Shown here: piece by piece, positions 1 through 9,301 of the stretch
Layout: each line of letters starts with the position of its first letter
Position numbering within the stretch: position 1 is the first letter of the stretch
Source of the DNA: Prevotellaceae bacterium
Lineage (GTDB): Bacteria > Bacteroidota > Bacteroidia > Bacteroidales > Bacteroidaceae
NCBI GenBank assembly: GCA_003150315.1
Contig: QAML01000021.1
Coordinates: 1-51,762, forward strand
Direction of reading: 5' to 3'
Length of the DNA: 51,762 nucleotides
The notes under the pieces: model-generated
The model's database searches: none
What the model saw: the letters and a program-made list of their open reading frames with translations, nothing else
Told to the model about the DNA's origin: nothing
Made by a program: the position numbers and the translations under genes

Positions 1-53
1 CATATATTTTAAAATACAAGGCACTTGTTTTAAAATAAGTGCCTTGTATTTTT
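1..53. repeat. Modular palindromic intergenic repeat, copy R1 (left end cut by window)
   Basis: Contains the unit AAAATACAAGGCACTTGTTT followed by its inverse (AAGTGCCTTGTATTTTT), so it can form a long hairpin ending in a T run. A block resembling AATAACTTACAAA lies at 78-90, at the same distance seen after other copies. The first units are probably outside the window. Confidence 0.85.
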
Positions 54-227
54 CGCGAAAAATGACATCTGATTTTCAATAACTTACAAAGCCTGTTTTT
101 TAAGGATGATTTTCCAGGAAATGCGCGATGCCAAAACTCACCGATACGTACTTACATACAAATAAAAAAGACTGCCATAAGTAAAATTAAATCATAATAT
201 TATACGGAAATCCCCGAAAACTATTCT

Positions 228-235
228 TACCTTTG
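228..235 (+). promoter_or_regulatory. Bacteroidetes -7 promoter element (TACCTTTG) for the pseudouridine synthase gene
   Basis: TACCTTTG matches the Bacteroidetes TAnnTTTG -7 box and lies about 22 bp before the chosen ATG at 258. I see no clear -33 TTG at the usual spacing. Confidence 0.5.
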
Positions 236-257
236 CAGATTGAAAGAAAATCAAAAT

Positions 258-1160
258 ATGAACAATAGGAAACAATCCAAATATTTGGCTTTTACCGTAA
301 AGAAAAACGACGAACTGTTACCGTTCATCGAAAAAGCCCTCAATGGCATAAGCCATACCAAAGCAAAAGCAATACTTGCCAACGGTGGAGCAATGGTAAA
401 CAAAAACACCATAACACAATACAACTACCCGCTCACTCCGGGCATGACCGTTGAAATAAGCCGCCACAAACAGTCGGGAAATATTAACAGCAAATTCATA
501 CGAATAGTATATGAAGACCACGACATCATAATAGTGGAAAAGAATCCAGGAATACTTTCGGCACCCGCCCCACACCATCCGTTCAATGTTAAAAGCATTT
601 TGGACAATCACTTGAAAATGTCCCATCAAAAATGCACATCACACGTGGTGCACAGGCTTGACAGAGAAACCTCAGGGCTTATGGTTTACTCAAAAAACAT
701 TGAAACAGCCAAAATGCTTACGGAAAACTGGCAAAACATTATAACAAACCGCCGCTACATAGCACTCGTGGAAGGAAAAATGGAACAAAAACAGGGTTCA
801 ATAGAAAGTTGGCTGACCGAAAACGAGGATTACATAACCGAAAGCTCTCCCGTTGACAACGGAGGCAAATATGCACTCACCCATTTCAGAACCCTGCGCT
901 CAAACAACAAATATTCGCTTGTGGAATTCAAACTCGAAACTGGAAGAAAGAATCAGATTCGCGTACACATGCAAGACATGGGGCACCCTGTATGCGGAGA
1001 CATGAAATACGGAAGCAACACCGACCCCGTCCATCGCCTCTGCCTGCACGCATATATGTTATGTCTGTTTCATCCGCGCACACGCGAAAAAATGTGTTTC
1101 GAAACTCCCGCACCCGATACTTTCACCAAAGTATTTGAAAGCCCGGGAACAAAACAATAG
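258..1160 (+). CDS. RluA-family 23S rRNA/tRNA pseudouridine synthase
   Basis: Isomerises uridine to pseudouridine in structured RNA in the cytoplasm. An S4-like RNA-binding segment lies at about residues 18-75. The RluA catalytic motif HRLDRETSG follows, with the nucleophilic Asp at about residue 135, and the C-terminal KNQIRVHM segment is typical of the family. The open frame extends to a TTG at 240, but the ATG at 258 is preferred because it follows the TACCTTTG promoter and the reading MNNRKQSK looks natural. The 300-residue length is normal. It appears monocistronic; HU follows 169 bp later with its own promoter. The target (RluC-, RluD- or TruC-like) cannot be decided from the sequence alone. 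Confidence 0.9.
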   Translation: MNNRKQSKYLAFTVKKNDELLPFIEKALNGISHTKAKAILANGGAMVNKNTITQYNYPLTPGMTVEISRHKQSGNINSKFIRIVYEDHDIIIVEKNPGILSAPAPHHPFNVKSILDNHLKMSHQKCTSHVVHRLDRETSGLMVYSKNIETAKMLTENWQNIITNRRYIALVEGKMEQKQGSIESWLTENEDYITESSPVDNGGKYALTHFRTLRSNNKYSLVEFKLETGRKNQIRVHMQDMGHPVCGDMKYGSNTDPVHRLCLHAYMLCLFHPRTREKMCFETPAPDTFTKVFESPGTKQ

Positions 1161-1265
1161 CATAAGTACAACAAGCCGTATGCAATATAGGGCAAGAGCA
1201 AACCAAAAACAGCTGCAAACGCCAAAAATAAACAGCGCATACTTCTATATATCAAGATAAAAATA

Positions 1266-1273
1266 TAACTTTG
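1266..1273 (+). promoter_or_regulatory. Bacteroidetes -7 element (TAACTTTG) for the HU gene
   Basis: TAACTTTG lies 57 bp before the HU start, leaving a leader of about 50 nt. No obvious -33 TTG is visible. Confidence 0.45.
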
Positions 1274-1329
1274 CACGCAAATTCAAATCAACGTGCAATA
1301 AATATACAAACAAATATACGACAATCGTT

Positions 1330-1605
1330 ATGACTAAAGCAGAAATTGTAAACGACATTTCAAAGAAGACAGGTATAGACAAAGCCACCGTTCTCACTAC
1401 GGTAGAAGCTTTCATGAACTCTGTTAAAGGCTCAATAGAAAACGGCGAAAATGTTTACCTGCGCGGATTTGGAAGCTTCATCCTCAAGAAGCGCGCCAAA
1501 AAGACAGCTCGCAACATATCAAAGAACACAACAATCATCATCCCCGAGCACAACATTCCGGCATTCAAACCGGCAAAAACATTCGTCAATTCTGTAAAAG
1601 CATAA
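1330..1605 (+). CDS. HU/IHF-family nucleoid DNA-binding protein
   Basis: A 91-residue HU-type protein that bends and compacts DNA as a dimer. The family pattern is clear: MTKAEIV N-terminal helix, the GFGSF turn at about residues 46-50, a basic beta arm (KKRAKKTARN), and the PAFKPAK segment that replaces the canonical VPAFKAGK near the C-terminus. It sits upstream of the 29-residue ribosomal peptide and RNase G, an arrangement I recall as common in Bacteroidetes. The length is exact for the family. HU and IHF subunits cannot be told apart by eye. Confidence 0.93.
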   Translation: MTKAEIVNDISKKTGIDKATVLTTVEAFMNSVKGSIENGENVYLRGFGSFILKKRAKKTARNISKNTTIIIPEHNIPAFKPAKTFVNSVKA

Positions 1606-1672
1606 GAAGCACGCAAGTGCATCTCTGCCCCAACAGCAAAATAACATACCAAGAACTTAAAACATTACAACT

Positions 1673-1762
1673 ATGCCAAGCGGAAAAAAGAAGAAAAGAC
1701 ATAAGATGTCAACTCACAAACGTAAAAAAAGATTGCGTAAGAACAGACACAAGAGCAAGTAA
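1673..1762 (+). CDS. 29-residue basic ribosomal peptide, AURKAIP1/COX24-domain type
   Basis: A very small ORF encoding MPSGKKKKRHKMSTHKRKKR followed by LRKNRHKSK. It matches my memory of the Bacteroidetes peptides annotated as AURKAIP1/COX24 domain proteins, related to mitochondrial mS38 and bound to the small ribosomal subunit. More than half of the residues are Lys, Arg or His. It starts 67 bp after the HU stop and is followed by a strong terminator, so it is probably cotranscribed with HU. It is easily missed by gene finders because of its size. The identification rests on recall of the family sequence; the ribosomal role is known for the family, not shown here. Confidence 0.85.
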   Translation: MPSGKKKKRHKMSTHKRKKRLRKNRHKSK

Positions 1763-1785
1763 AAACTGTTCTCCGCAATATCACG

Positions 1786-1852
1786 AAAAAATAAGAACAA
1801 ACTGTTCGCTTGCAGCCCTATGCGTATAGCGTTTGGTTTGTTCTTATTTTTT
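1786..1852 (+). terminator. Intrinsic terminator after HU and the small ribosomal peptide
   Basis: A near-perfect inverted repeat (AAAAAATAAGAACAAAC at 1786-1802 against its complement at 1836-1852) encloses a loop of about 33 nt and ends in a T run. It separates the HU unit from RNase G. Confidence 0.75.
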
Positions 1853-1959
1853 ATAACTCTCATGCCCGGGCTAACCATGCCTTACGATTTATTTATGCAG
1901 ACAAACATAAGTGAAAAGAATAATCATCTAAGACTTTTCACGATATAAAAGCACAAAAA

Positions 1960-3525
1960 ATGACAAGCGAAGTAATAGTAAACGTATGTCCCAAAGACAT
2001 TTCCATTGCTCTTCTTGAAGACAAAAGACTTGTAGAATATCAAAGCGAGAAACGCTCTGAAAGCAATGCCGTAGGCAATATATATATAGCCAAGGTAAAG
2101 AAAATACTTCCCGCACTTAATGCGTGTTTTGTTGACGTAGGCTACGAACGCGAGGCATTTCTCCACTATCTTGACCTCGGATTTCGTTTCAACACGGCTC
2201 TGCCATACGAAAAAAACATAGCTAACGGCAACTACTACCCTTTGGAACAAGCAAAAGTTAAACAAGAAGCCGACCTTCCCAAAAACGGAAAAATAAGCGA
2301 CGTACTTCAAGCCGGTTCGGAAATACTTGTGCAAATTGCCAAAGAACCTATATCAACCAAAGGTCCGCGCCTTAGCGGAGAACTCTCATTTGCGGGGCGA
2401 AATATCGTACTGATTCCTTTCAGCGACAAGGTTTCCGTATCTTCAAAAATAAAAAGCGATGCAGAAAGAGCACGCTTGAAACAACTTGTTTACAGCATAA
2501 AACCACGCAACTTCGGAGTAATCATACGCACAGTGGCAGAAGGTAAACGCGCTTCGGAACTTGACAGCGAAATGAAAGCTCTGCTTAAACGCTGCCACGA
2601 TGCTTTTCGCAAAGCCGCAGACACACAAAAACGTCCGACACTTGTTTATGAAGAAATAGGTCGCGCAGCCGCTTTGTTGCGAGACATGTATAATCCAACG
2701 TTTGAAAATGTTTTTGTAAACGACAGGGAAATAGCCGATGAGATTTCCGACTATCTTCATATTATTGCGCCTGAAAGCAAAGACATAGTTAAATATTACG
2801 ATGGCAATTCTCCTATATTTGACAACTACGGGGTTACAAAACAAATAAAATCGGCTTTCGGACGCACAGTAACCTACAGACACGGAGCTTACCTCATAAT
2901 TGAACACACGGAAGCCATGCATGTGGTAGACGTAAACAGTGGAAATCGCGCCAAAAACCCGGACGGACAGGAAGCAAACGCTCTGGAAGTAAATCTCGGG
3001 GCAGCCGACGAATTGGCAAGGCAACTCCGTCTGCGCGATATGGGAGGAATTATTGTCGTGGACTTTATTGATATGAATCTTGCCGAAGATCGCCAGAAAC
3101 TTTACGAACGTATGAATCAGGCAATGCAGAACGATCGCGCCCGACATAATATTCTGCCTTTGTCTAAATTCGGACTAATGCAAATAACAAGGCAAAGAGT
3201 ACGCCCCGTTACTGAAGTTACCGTAGAAGAAAAGTGTCCTACGTGCGGCGGAACGGGTAAGATTAAATCTTCACTCCTTTTTGCAGACGTTTTGAACCAG
3301 AAAGTCAAGGAGGTTTACAATTCCGGCATCGGCAAAATCACTCTTCAAGTTCACCCTTACGTATATGCATACATTTCGTCAGGTTTTTTCTCCACGAAAC
3401 TCAAATGGAAACTGAAATACAAAGTGAACACGTGTCCCAATCAAAGTCTTGCCTTCCTCGAATACAAATTCATTGATAACAAAGGCGAAGAAATTCCCGT
3501 TTCAGAGAAAAACGAAATGCAATAA
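1960..3525 (+). CDS. rng: Ribonuclease G (RNase E/G family endoribonuclease)
   Basis: Single-strand endoribonuclease acting in rRNA processing and mRNA decay. The N-terminal S1-like region starts at about residue 35 (GNIYIAKVKKILPALNACFV). The catalytic metal-binding aspartates are in VVDVNSG (about D324) and VVDFIDM (about D368), with spacing as in E. coli RNase E. The Zn-link cysteines are in CPTCGGTGK (about C426 and C429). At 521 residues it is RNase G-sized and lacks the long C-terminal degradosome scaffold of RNase E. The ATG at 1960 gives the expected MTSEVIVN start. A rho-independent terminator follows directly. Confidence 0.95.
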   Translation: MTSEVIVNVCPKDISIALLEDKRLVEYQSEKRSESNAVGNIYIAKVKKILPALNACFVDVGYEREAFLHYLDLGFRFNTALPYEKNIANGNYYPLEQAKVKQEADLPKNGKISDVLQAGSEILVQIAKEPISTKGPRLSGELSFAGRNIVLIPFSDKVSVSSKIKSDAERARLKQLVYSIKPRNFGVIIRTVAEGKRASELDSEMKALLKRCHDAFRKAADTQKRPTLVYEEIGRAAALLRDMYNPTFENVFVNDREIADEISDYLHIIAPESKDIVKYYDGNSPIFDNYGVTKQIKSAFGRTVTYRHGAYLIIEHTEAMHVVDVNSGNRAKNPDGQEANALEVNLGAADELARQLRLRDMGGIIVVDFIDMNLAEDRQKLYERMNQAMQNDRARHNILPLSKFGLMQITRQRVRPVTEVTVEEKCPTCGGTGKIKSSLLFADVLNQKVKEVYNSGIGKITLQVHPYVYAYISSGFFSTKLKWKLKYKVNTCPNQSLAFLEYKFIDNKGEEIPVSEKNEMQ

Positions 3526-3543
3526 CCCAAAGAAGGAAAACCC

Positions 3544-3577
3544 AAGACGCATCGTTGATTTCGATGCGTCTTTTTTT
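3544..3577 (+). terminator. Intrinsic terminator of rng
   Basis: AGACGCATCG and CGATGCGTCT form a 10-bp stem with a 7-nt loop followed by TTTTTTT. Confidence 0.9.
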
Positions 3578-3630
3578 GTTGCTTTTGCAAAGCATAAGCC
3601 GGAAAAATCTCTTGATAAGCGAATTATATT

Positions 3631-3638
3631 TAATTTTG
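3631..3638 (+). promoter_or_regulatory. -7 element (TAATTTTG) for the S9 peptidase gene
   Basis: TAATTTTG followed by CAG lies 48 bp before the ATG. A TTG at 3612-3614 is spaced only 16 bp away, shorter than the usual 19-21. Confidence 0.45.
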
Positions 3639-3685
3639 CAGCGCGAAACAACATTTACATTCGAAATTATCAAACAAGTATTTAT

Positions 3686-5764
3686 ATGAAGAGATTCTTT
3701 TTAATTTTTCTGGCAATTGCAGCTGTTTTCTGCAGCCGGGCGCAAAAACGTCCGTTTACCATTCAGGATTTATACAAGGTTAGGAGCGTTTACGGTTTCT
3801 CCCTTTCTCCTGCAAACGACAAACTCATCATGTCGCAAAGCAGTATGAATCTGGCGCAGCACAGTTCAAAGTCCGACATTGCCATAATGGATGTGAAAGC
3901 AAAAAATCCCAATCTTGAATTAAAAACAGAAGACGGAAAAAGCTACCAACCCGTTTGGGACAAAGACGGGAAAGGTGTTTTCTACACGGCAATAGCCGAC
4001 AAAAGACCGCAAGTCTTTTACATGAATCTGGAAAACGGAGAGAAAAAGCAAATCACGGACTTCGAACTTGGCGTAAGCTCCCCTCTTGTCTCTCCCGACA
4101 ATAATTATATAGCTTTCACGGCAGAGGTTTACCCCGAAGCGGGAGCCGACGGCAAAAAGAACCTTGAACTGATTATGAAAAAAGAACAAGGTCCCGTGCA
4201 GGCTCATATTGCCGACAAACTTCTCTATCGTCATTGGACCACTTACGCAGATGGTCGTTACCAGCACATAATTGTTTACATCGTAAACTCAAAGACTTAC
4301 ACCGACGTTACTCCCGGCGAATTTGTATCACCGGTATTTTCGCCCAGCGGTGCAGAAGGCAGTTTCTGTTTCTCTCCCGATTCCAAGGAAATTTGTTATG
4401 TTAGCAACCACACCAAGAATCCTGAGGCAAATACCAATTGCGATTTGTGGACAGTATCGGTAAAAGGCGGTGAAGCCAAATGTCTTACATCCGACAACCC
4501 TGCATGGGACGGCTCGCCTCAGTATTCCCCCGATGGCAAATGGATTGCATACAGACTTCAAAAGGTTGAAAGCTACGAGAGCGACCGTTTCCGTTTGGCT
4601 CTTTACAACAGAGTAAGCGGCGAAAAGAAAATTCTGAGCGAGAAATTCGACAATTGGGTTGACGACTATAAATGGAGTTCCGATTCCAAGCAGATATATT
4701 TCATAGGACAACAACGCGGATATTCTCCATTATTCAGAATTGACATAAATTCTTTGAAAATAAGCGAACTCATTCCCAACCGCGCAATCAGTTCTTTTGA
4801 CATAAGCAATGACGGATACGCTTATTATTCCTATTCGACCACTGGAAAACCGTCGGCACTATATCGCTGCAAACTCGGCAAGAAGAATGCGCACGAGGAG
4901 CAACTAACTTTTTTGAACAAGGAACTTGAAGACCAAGTTGACATGCGACCTTCGGAAGCAATGTGGGTGAAAGGTGCGCAAGGCGACAGTGTCGAAGTGT
5001 TCATTGTCAAGCCTCACAATTTCGATCCGTCAAAGAAATACCCGCTAATCGTAAATGTTCATGGCGGTCCCCAAATGCAGTGGATGGATTCGTTTCGTGG
5101 AGATTGGCAAGTCTATCCCGGTGCAGGATATGTAGTGGCATATCCCAACCCCCATGGTTCTTCCGGTTACGGGCAAGCATTCACACGCGCAATTTCCGGT
5201 GATTGGGGCGGAAAACCTTATGAAGACGTAATCCTCGTAACCGAAGCTCTCGCCAAACTTCCTTATGTAGATGCTGACAGAATGGGAGCAATGGGCTGGT
5301 CATACGGCGGATATTTCATGAATTGGCTCCAGGGACAAAAGCATCCCTACAAATGTCTTGCTTCAATGATGGGACTTTACGACCTGCCCTCTATGTGGGG
5401 TACAACGGAGGAATTATGGTTTCCAAACTTCGACCTCGAAGGTCAGCCGTGGAACTCCGAACTCTACAAAAAGTTCTCCCCGTCTCAATATGTCAAGAAC
5501 TTCAAGACCCCGACCCTTATCATAACAGGCGAAAAAGACTACCGTGTTTCTTACACCCAAAGCCTGCAATACTTCTCAGTGTTGCAGACCCTTGGAATAC
5601 CTTCGCGCCTTATAGTATTCAAGAACGACGGACACTGGCCCAACACACTCCGCTCAATGCCTGTTTACTATAATGCCCACCTTGAATGGTTTCATAAATA
5701 CCTTGGCGGATCACCCGCACCATGGAATACGGAAGACATGATAAACAATAACATAGAATATTGA
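3686..5764 (+). CDS. Secreted S9 family prolyl oligopeptidase / dipeptidyl aminopeptidase-like serine peptidase
   Basis: Exported alpha/beta-hydrolase peptidase that probably cleaves dipeptides or oligopeptides in the periplasm. The start at 3686 gives a Sec signal peptide (MKRFFLIFLAIAAVFCSRAQ); the open frame extends further upstream, but that part overlaps rng and its terminator. A beta-propeller (PD40-like repeats such as SPDNNYIAF and YSPDGKWIAY) spans about residues 60-430. The catalytic domain shows HGGPQMQW, the nucleophile in GWSYGG (Ser539), Asp in GEKDYR (about D618) and His in NDGHWP (about H650). At 692 residues it is normal for DPP IV/acylaminoacyl-peptidase-like enzymes. Its substrate preference cannot be read from the sequence. 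Confidence 0.92.
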   Translation: MKRFFLIFLAIAAVFCSRAQKRPFTIQDLYKVRSVYGFSLSPANDKLIMSQSSMNLAQHSSKSDIAIMDVKAKNPNLELKTEDGKSYQPVWDKDGKGVFYTAIADKRPQVFYMNLENGEKKQITDFELGVSSPLVSPDNNYIAFTAEVYPEAGADGKKNLELIMKKEQGPVQAHIADKLLYRHWTTYADGRYQHIIVYIVNSKTYTDVTPGEFVSPVFSPSGAEGSFCFSPDSKEICYVSNHTKNPEANTNCDLWTVSVKGGEAKCLTSDNPAWDGSPQYSPDGKWIAYRLQKVESYESDRFRLALYNRVSGEKKILSEKFDNWVDDYKWSSDSKQIYFIGQQRGYSPLFRIDINSLKISELIPNRAISSFDISNDGYAYYSYSTTGKPSALYRCKLGKKNAHEEQLTFLNKELEDQVDMRPSEAMWVKGAQGDSVEVFIVKPHNFDPSKKYPLIVNVHGGPQMQWMDSFRGDWQVYPGAGYVVAYPNPHGSSGYGQAFTRAISGDWGGKPYEDVILVTEALAKLPYVDADRMGAMGWSYGGYFMNWLQGQKHPYKCLASMMGLYDLPSMWGTTEELWFPNFDLEGQPWNSELYKKFSPSQYVKNFKTPTLIITGEKDYRVSYTQSLQYFSVLQTLGIPSRLIVFKNDGHWPNTLRSMPVYYNAHLEWFHKYLGGSPAPWNTEDMINNNIEY

Positions 5765-5780
5765 TTAGACATTGCTACAG

Positions 5781-5816
5781 GCAGCCCGGACTCTAAAAAT
5801 TCCGGACTGCTTTTTT
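5781..5816 (+). terminator. Intrinsic terminator of the S9 peptidase gene
   Basis: GCAGCCCGGA pairs with TCCGGACTGC (one mismatch) across a loop of about 10 nt, followed by TTTTTT. Confidence 0.85.
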
Positions 5817-5902
5817 ATACTCATACACACAATTTATCTCCCAAATTCAAGCAATTTTTACCTCTTTTATACATTGCTATTATTCAAGAACTTATAACGG
5901 AC

Positions 5903-5990
5903 AAAAATATAAGGCATATATTTTGAAATAAGTGCCTTGTATTTTAAAATATATGGCTTGTATTTTTTACAACAAGCCATGTGTTTTTTC
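5903..5990. repeat. Modular palindromic intergenic repeat, copy R2 (reverse orientation)
   Basis: Four units of about 21 bp: one reading AAGGCATATATTTT, then two inverted units (AGTGCCTTGTATTTT, ATGGCTTGTATTTT), then the edge unit ACAAGCCATGTGTTTTTT. The order is the reverse complement of copies R7-R10. It lies between the S9 peptidase terminator and the tRNA-Ser promoter. Confidence 0.85.
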
Positions 5991-6113
5991 CAACAGGCGC
6001 ACCGGCACTTTCGTACACGGCAAATCCATACTTTTTCAACAAGCAATAACAGCGTAAAAAGCCATAAAAGCAAAGTTTTTTGACTCCGTACTCAAAAAAA
6101 GCCTCTCCGGGCT

Positions 6114-6143
6114 TTGTCGGTTAAAATAAAAAGCCTACTTTTG
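6114..6143 (+). promoter_or_regulatory. Complete Bacteroidetes promoter for tRNA-Ser: TTG-N19-TACTTTTG
   Basis: A TTG at 6114-6116 and TACTTTTG at 6136-6143 have the canonical spacing. The tRNA begins 39 bp further on, and tRNA-Glu is probably in the same transcript. Confidence 0.7.
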
Positions 6144-6182
6144 CACTGCTTTTGACAAACAAAGTTTTAGCACAAACAAATT

Positions 6183-6269
6183 GGAAGTTTGGGTGAGTGG
6201 CTGAAACCAGCAGTTTGCTAAACTGCCGTGCGAGTAATCGTACCAGGAGTTCGAATCTCCTAGCTTCCG
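6183..6269 (+). tRNA. tRNA-Ser, anticodon GCT
   Basis: The acceptor arms GGAAGTT and AGCTTCC pair (one G-U). The anticodon loop TTGCTAA in stem GCAGT/ACTGC gives GCT (codons AGC/AGU). A long variable arm around CGTGCGAGTAATCGTACC marks a class II tRNA. CCA is not encoded. Confidence 0.95.
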
Positions 6270-6317
6270 CAAAAGATGCCACACTATATTCGAAAGAATC
6301 CGCATCGTTTCTTTAAT

Positions 6318-6389
6318 GGCGCTTTCGTCTAGCGGCTAGGACACATGCCTCTCACGCATGGAACACGGGTTCGATTCCCGTAGGCGCTA
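6318..6389 (+). tRNA. tRNA-Glu, anticodon CTC
   Basis: Acceptor GGCGCTT pairs with AGGCGCT (a G-U pair at position 1-72), with the D arm GTCT...GGAC. Anticodon stem CATGC/GCATG with loop CTCTCAC gives CTC, reading GAG. The T arm is CGGGTTCGATTCCCG. CCA is not encoded. It follows tRNA-Ser by 48 bp. Confidence 0.93.
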
Positions 6390-6495
6390 CTCCACATTCA
6401 ATATTTTCTCTTTCCTTTCAACTTTATCACCGCTCTTTTTTCATTCTCTACACGGAAAAGAAAACTTCATGCGTATTCATTATTAATAAAATCAC

Positions 6496-6503
6496 TACCT
6501 TTG
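6496..6503 (+). promoter_or_regulatory. -7 element (TACCTTTG) for the thrS operon
   Basis: TACCTTTGCAC lies 75 bp before thrS, leaving a leader of about 70 nt in which I found no T-box or strong hairpin. Confidence 0.5.
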
Positions 6504-6577
6504 CACCATAAACTGCAAGGGCAACGCGCATCGCGCATTTACGCCCCACAAGATAGTAACAACAAACAATACCATCT

Positions 6578-8521
6578 ATGATAGAACTAAGTTTTCCTGA
6601 CGGCTCAAAGAAGCAATACAACGCAGGCGTTACAGGACTTGAAATCGCAACGGGCATATCGCCGCAGCTCGCAAAAGCAGCCTTGGCGGTAAAGGTTGAC
6701 GACGATGTGGAAGACCTAAGCCGTCCCATCGAAAAAGATGCAAAAATCAGCATTCTCACATGGGATGACCCCGAAGGCAAGCATACTTTCTGGCACACTT
6801 CCGCCCATCTCATGGCAGAAGCAGTGCAAGAACTTTTCCCCGGTACACAGTTCGGCATTGGTCCGGCTATAGAAAACGGCTACTACTACGATGTTACTCC
6901 TCCCGAAGGCACAGTTATTCGCGAAAACGACTTTGCCAAAATAGAAGAGAAAATGCAGGAGCTGCTTAAAAGAAAAGAAAGTCTCCAGCGCATAAACATT
7001 TCGAAAGCCGAAGCACTTGAAATGTTCCGTTCCAAAGGACAGACATACAAATGCGAACTCATAGAAGAGCTTGAAGACGGCAACATCACAATTTACAAAC
7101 AAGGCAATTATGTGGACTTGTGTCGCGGACCGCACCTTGTAGACACCACACCCATCAAAGCAGTCAAAGTAACTTCTGTAAGTGCTGCCTTTTGGCGTGG
7201 CGATGCAAAAAATCCGCAGATGACACGTATATACGGCATTTCCTTCCCCAAGAAAAAAATGCTCGAAGAATACCTTGCACTTGTAGAAGAAGCCAAGAAA
7301 CGCGACCACAGGAAAATTGGCAAGGAAATGGAACTCTTTATGTTTTCCGAGCGTGTGGGCAAAGGTCTCCCTATATGGCTTCCCAAAGGAACAATATTAC
7401 GCGAGCAACTCACCGATTTCCTGAAAAGAATACAACATCGTTTCGGTTATTTGCAAGTAATTACCCCGCATATCGGTAGCAAACAACTGTATGTAACCTC
7501 GGGACACTACGCAAAATACGGCAAAGATTCTTTCCAGCCCATCCATACCCCGGAAGAAGGCGAAGAATACATGCTTAAACCTATGAACTGCCCTCACCAC
7601 TGCGAAGTTTATGCCCGCAAACCACGTTCATACAAAGATCTTCCGCTGCGCATAGCAGAATTCGGCACGGTTTACCGTTACGAACAGAGCGGAGAACTTC
7701 ACGGACTGACACGTGTGCGCGGCTTTACGCAGGATGACGCTCATATATTCTGTCGTCCCGACCAAGTTAAGTCTGAATTCCTGCGTGTAATGGATATAAT
7801 CATGATTATATTCCACGCACTCAAGTTCGAATCCTTTGAGGCACAGATTTCTCTGCGCGACCAAAAAGATCATAGCAAATATATTGGTAGCGATGAGAAC
7901 TGGGAAAAAGCAGAAAGCGCAATCATCGAAGCCTGCAAAGAAAAAGGTCTCAACGCTCACATAGAATATGGCGAAGCTGCTTTCTATGGTCCGAAACTCG
8001 ACTTTATGGTAAAAGACGCAATCGGTCGTCGTTGGCAACTTGGTACTATCCAGGTGGACTATAACCTTCCCGAACGCTTTGAGTTGGAATACATGGGAGA
8101 CGATAACGAAAAGCATCGCCCCGTAATGATTCACCGCGCACCTTTTGGCTCCTTGGAACGTTTCGTAGCAGTTCTCACGGAGCATACCTGCGGACATTTC
8201 CCGTTATGGCTCACTCCTGTGCAAGCTACTGTACTTCCCATTTCCGACAAATTCAACGATTACGCAGAAAAGGTAAGACAATATCTTGACGAGCACAATG
8301 TTCGTACAGAAATAGATGCACGCAGCGAAAAAATCGGTCGTAAAATTCGCGACAACGAAATGCAGCACATTCCGTATCTGCTTATCGTTGGTGAAAAAGA
8401 GGCATCAAACGGCACCGTATCGGTACGTAAACAGGGCGAAGGCGACAAAGGAGCAATGAAATTCGAAGAATTTGCAGATAAAATAGCGCAAGAAGTTCTC
8501 CAAGAAACAAATAAGTATTAA
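6578..8521 (+). CDS. thrS: Threonyl-tRNA synthetase
   Basis: Charges tRNA-Thr with threonine. Domains in order: TGS (about 1-65), the editing domain with [10 protein letters not shown] (about residue 73 onward), the class II catalytic core with MNCPHHC (Zn ligand near C338), motif 2 [21 protein letters not shown], motif 3 [11 protein letters not shown], and the C-terminal anticodon-binding domain ([15 protein letters not shown]). At 647 residues it is full length. It is first in the conserved thrS-infC-rpmI-rplT cluster, with 65 bp to infC. The ATG at 6578 gives the standard MIELSFPDG start. Confidence 0.98.
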   Translation: MIELSFPDGSKKQYNAGVTGLEIATGISPQLAKAALAVKVDDDVEDLSRPIEKDAKISILTWDDPEGKHTFWHTSAHLMAEAVQELFPGTQFGIGPAIENGYYYDVTPPEGTVIRENDFAKIEEKMQELLKRKESLQRINISKAEALEMFRSKGQTYKCELIEELEDGNITIYKQGNYVDLCRGPHLVDTTPIKAVKVTSVSAAFWRGDAKNPQMTRIYGISFPKKKMLEEYLALVEEAKKRDHRKIGKEMELFMFSERVGKGLPIWLPKGTILREQLTDFLKRIQHRFGYLQVITPHIGSKQLYVTSGHYAKYGKDSFQPIHTPEEGEEYMLKPMNCPHHCEVYARKPRSYKDLPLRIAEFGTVYRYEQSGELHGLTRVRGFTQDDAHIFCRPDQVKSEFLRVMDIIMIIFHALKFESFEAQISLRDQKDHSKYIGSDENWEKAESAIIEACKEKGLNAHIEYGEAAFYGPKLDFMVKDAIGRRWQLGTIQVDYNLPERFELEYMGDDNEKHRPVMIHRAPFGSLERFVAVLTEHTCGHFPLWLTPVQATVLPISDKFNDYAEKVRQYLDEHNVRTEIDARSEKIGRKIRDNEMQHIPYLLIVGEKEASNGTVSVRKQGEGDKGAMKFEEFADKIAQEVLQETNKY

Positions 8522-8539
8522 ATTTGCACTCGGTTTTGG

Positions 8540-8565
8540 GCGGTGTCCTACCAAAGGGACACCGC
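8540..8565 (+). promoter_or_regulatory. Hairpin in the thrS-infC spacer (possible attenuator or operon control element)
   Basis: GCGGTGTCC and GGACACCGC form a perfect 9-bp GC-rich stem with an 8-nt loop, located 21 bp before the infC ATG. No T run follows directly (GCAGCAAGCCGAAAAAA), so it is not a classical terminator. L20/IF3 autoregulation of this cluster is known in other phyla; a role here is inference. Confidence 0.5.
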
Positions 8566-8586
8566 AGCAAGCCGAAAAAACTCTGA

Positions 8587-9225
8587 ATGAAGAACGATAA
8601 ACTAAAAAGCAGATATCGCGTAAACGAACAGATACATGTGCGTGAAGTACGTGTAGTAGGCGACAACATAGCCTCCACGGTTATGCCCACACATCAAGCT
8701 ATAGCTTTGGCTCAACGTGAGAACCTCGATTTGGTAGAAATCTCACCTAACGCCAATCCTCCTGTATGCAGGCTTATAGATTACTCTAAATTCCTTTACC
8801 AGCAGAAAAAGCATCAAAAGGAAATGAAAGCCAAGCAGGTTAAGATTGATGTAAAAGAAATAAGATTCGGACCTCAAACCGATGATCACGATTATAACTT
8901 TAAGCTTAAGCATGCCAAAGAATTTCTTTCCGATGGTAATAAGGTGAAAGCATACGTGTTTTTCAAAGGTCGCAGCATTCTGTTCAAAGAACAAGGAGAG
9001 GTTTTGCTTCTACGTTTCGCCAGCGATTTGGAAGAATACGGAAAAGTGGAACAAATGCCTGTGTTGGAAGAAAAGCGAATGACTTTGTTCATTGCTCCAA
9101 AAAAAACAACCAAGAGCAATTCCGAAAACAAACAACAGGAAGAAGCTTCTGCAAAAGAAGAAAAGAAAGCCCCGAAATCAAATGCCCGGAAGGAATACAA
9201 ACTTCCCATGATTGAAGGCGAATAA
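8587..9225 (+). CDS. infC: Translation initiation factor IF-3
   Basis: Binds the 30S subunit and checks initiator tRNA and start codons. The N-domain ([17 protein letters not shown], then [17 protein letters not shown]) and the C-domain ([21 protein letters not shown], then KGRSILF) are both complete. A charged tail of about 40 residues beyond the core ([19 protein letters not shown]) extends it to 212 residues, a feature I associate with Bacteroidetes IF-3. It uses ATG at 8587 rather than the rare start codons seen in other phyla. It is the second gene of the thrS operon. Confidence 0.97.
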   Translation: MKNDKLKSRYRVNEQIHVREVRVVGDNIASTVMPTHQAIALAQRENLDLVEISPNANPPVCRLIDYSKFLYQQKKHQKEMKAKQVKIDVKEIRFGPQTDDHDYNFKLKHAKEFLSDGNKVKAYVFFKGRSILFKEQGEVLLLRFASDLEEYGKVEQMPVLEEKRMTLFIAPKKTTKSNSENKQQEEASAKEEKKAPKSNARKEYKLPMIEGE

Positions 9226-9301
9226 CAAAGGTAAATGTGTCGTGTACACGTAGTTGGTATACGTGGCGCGCTAATATAAAACCATTAAATAACAAATTAA
9301 A

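Noticed and set aside
6504..6577. Possible T-box or other leader riboswitch before thrS
   Set aside because: No T-box sequence, specifier stem or terminator could be found in the short leader; the phylum is not known to use T-boxes.
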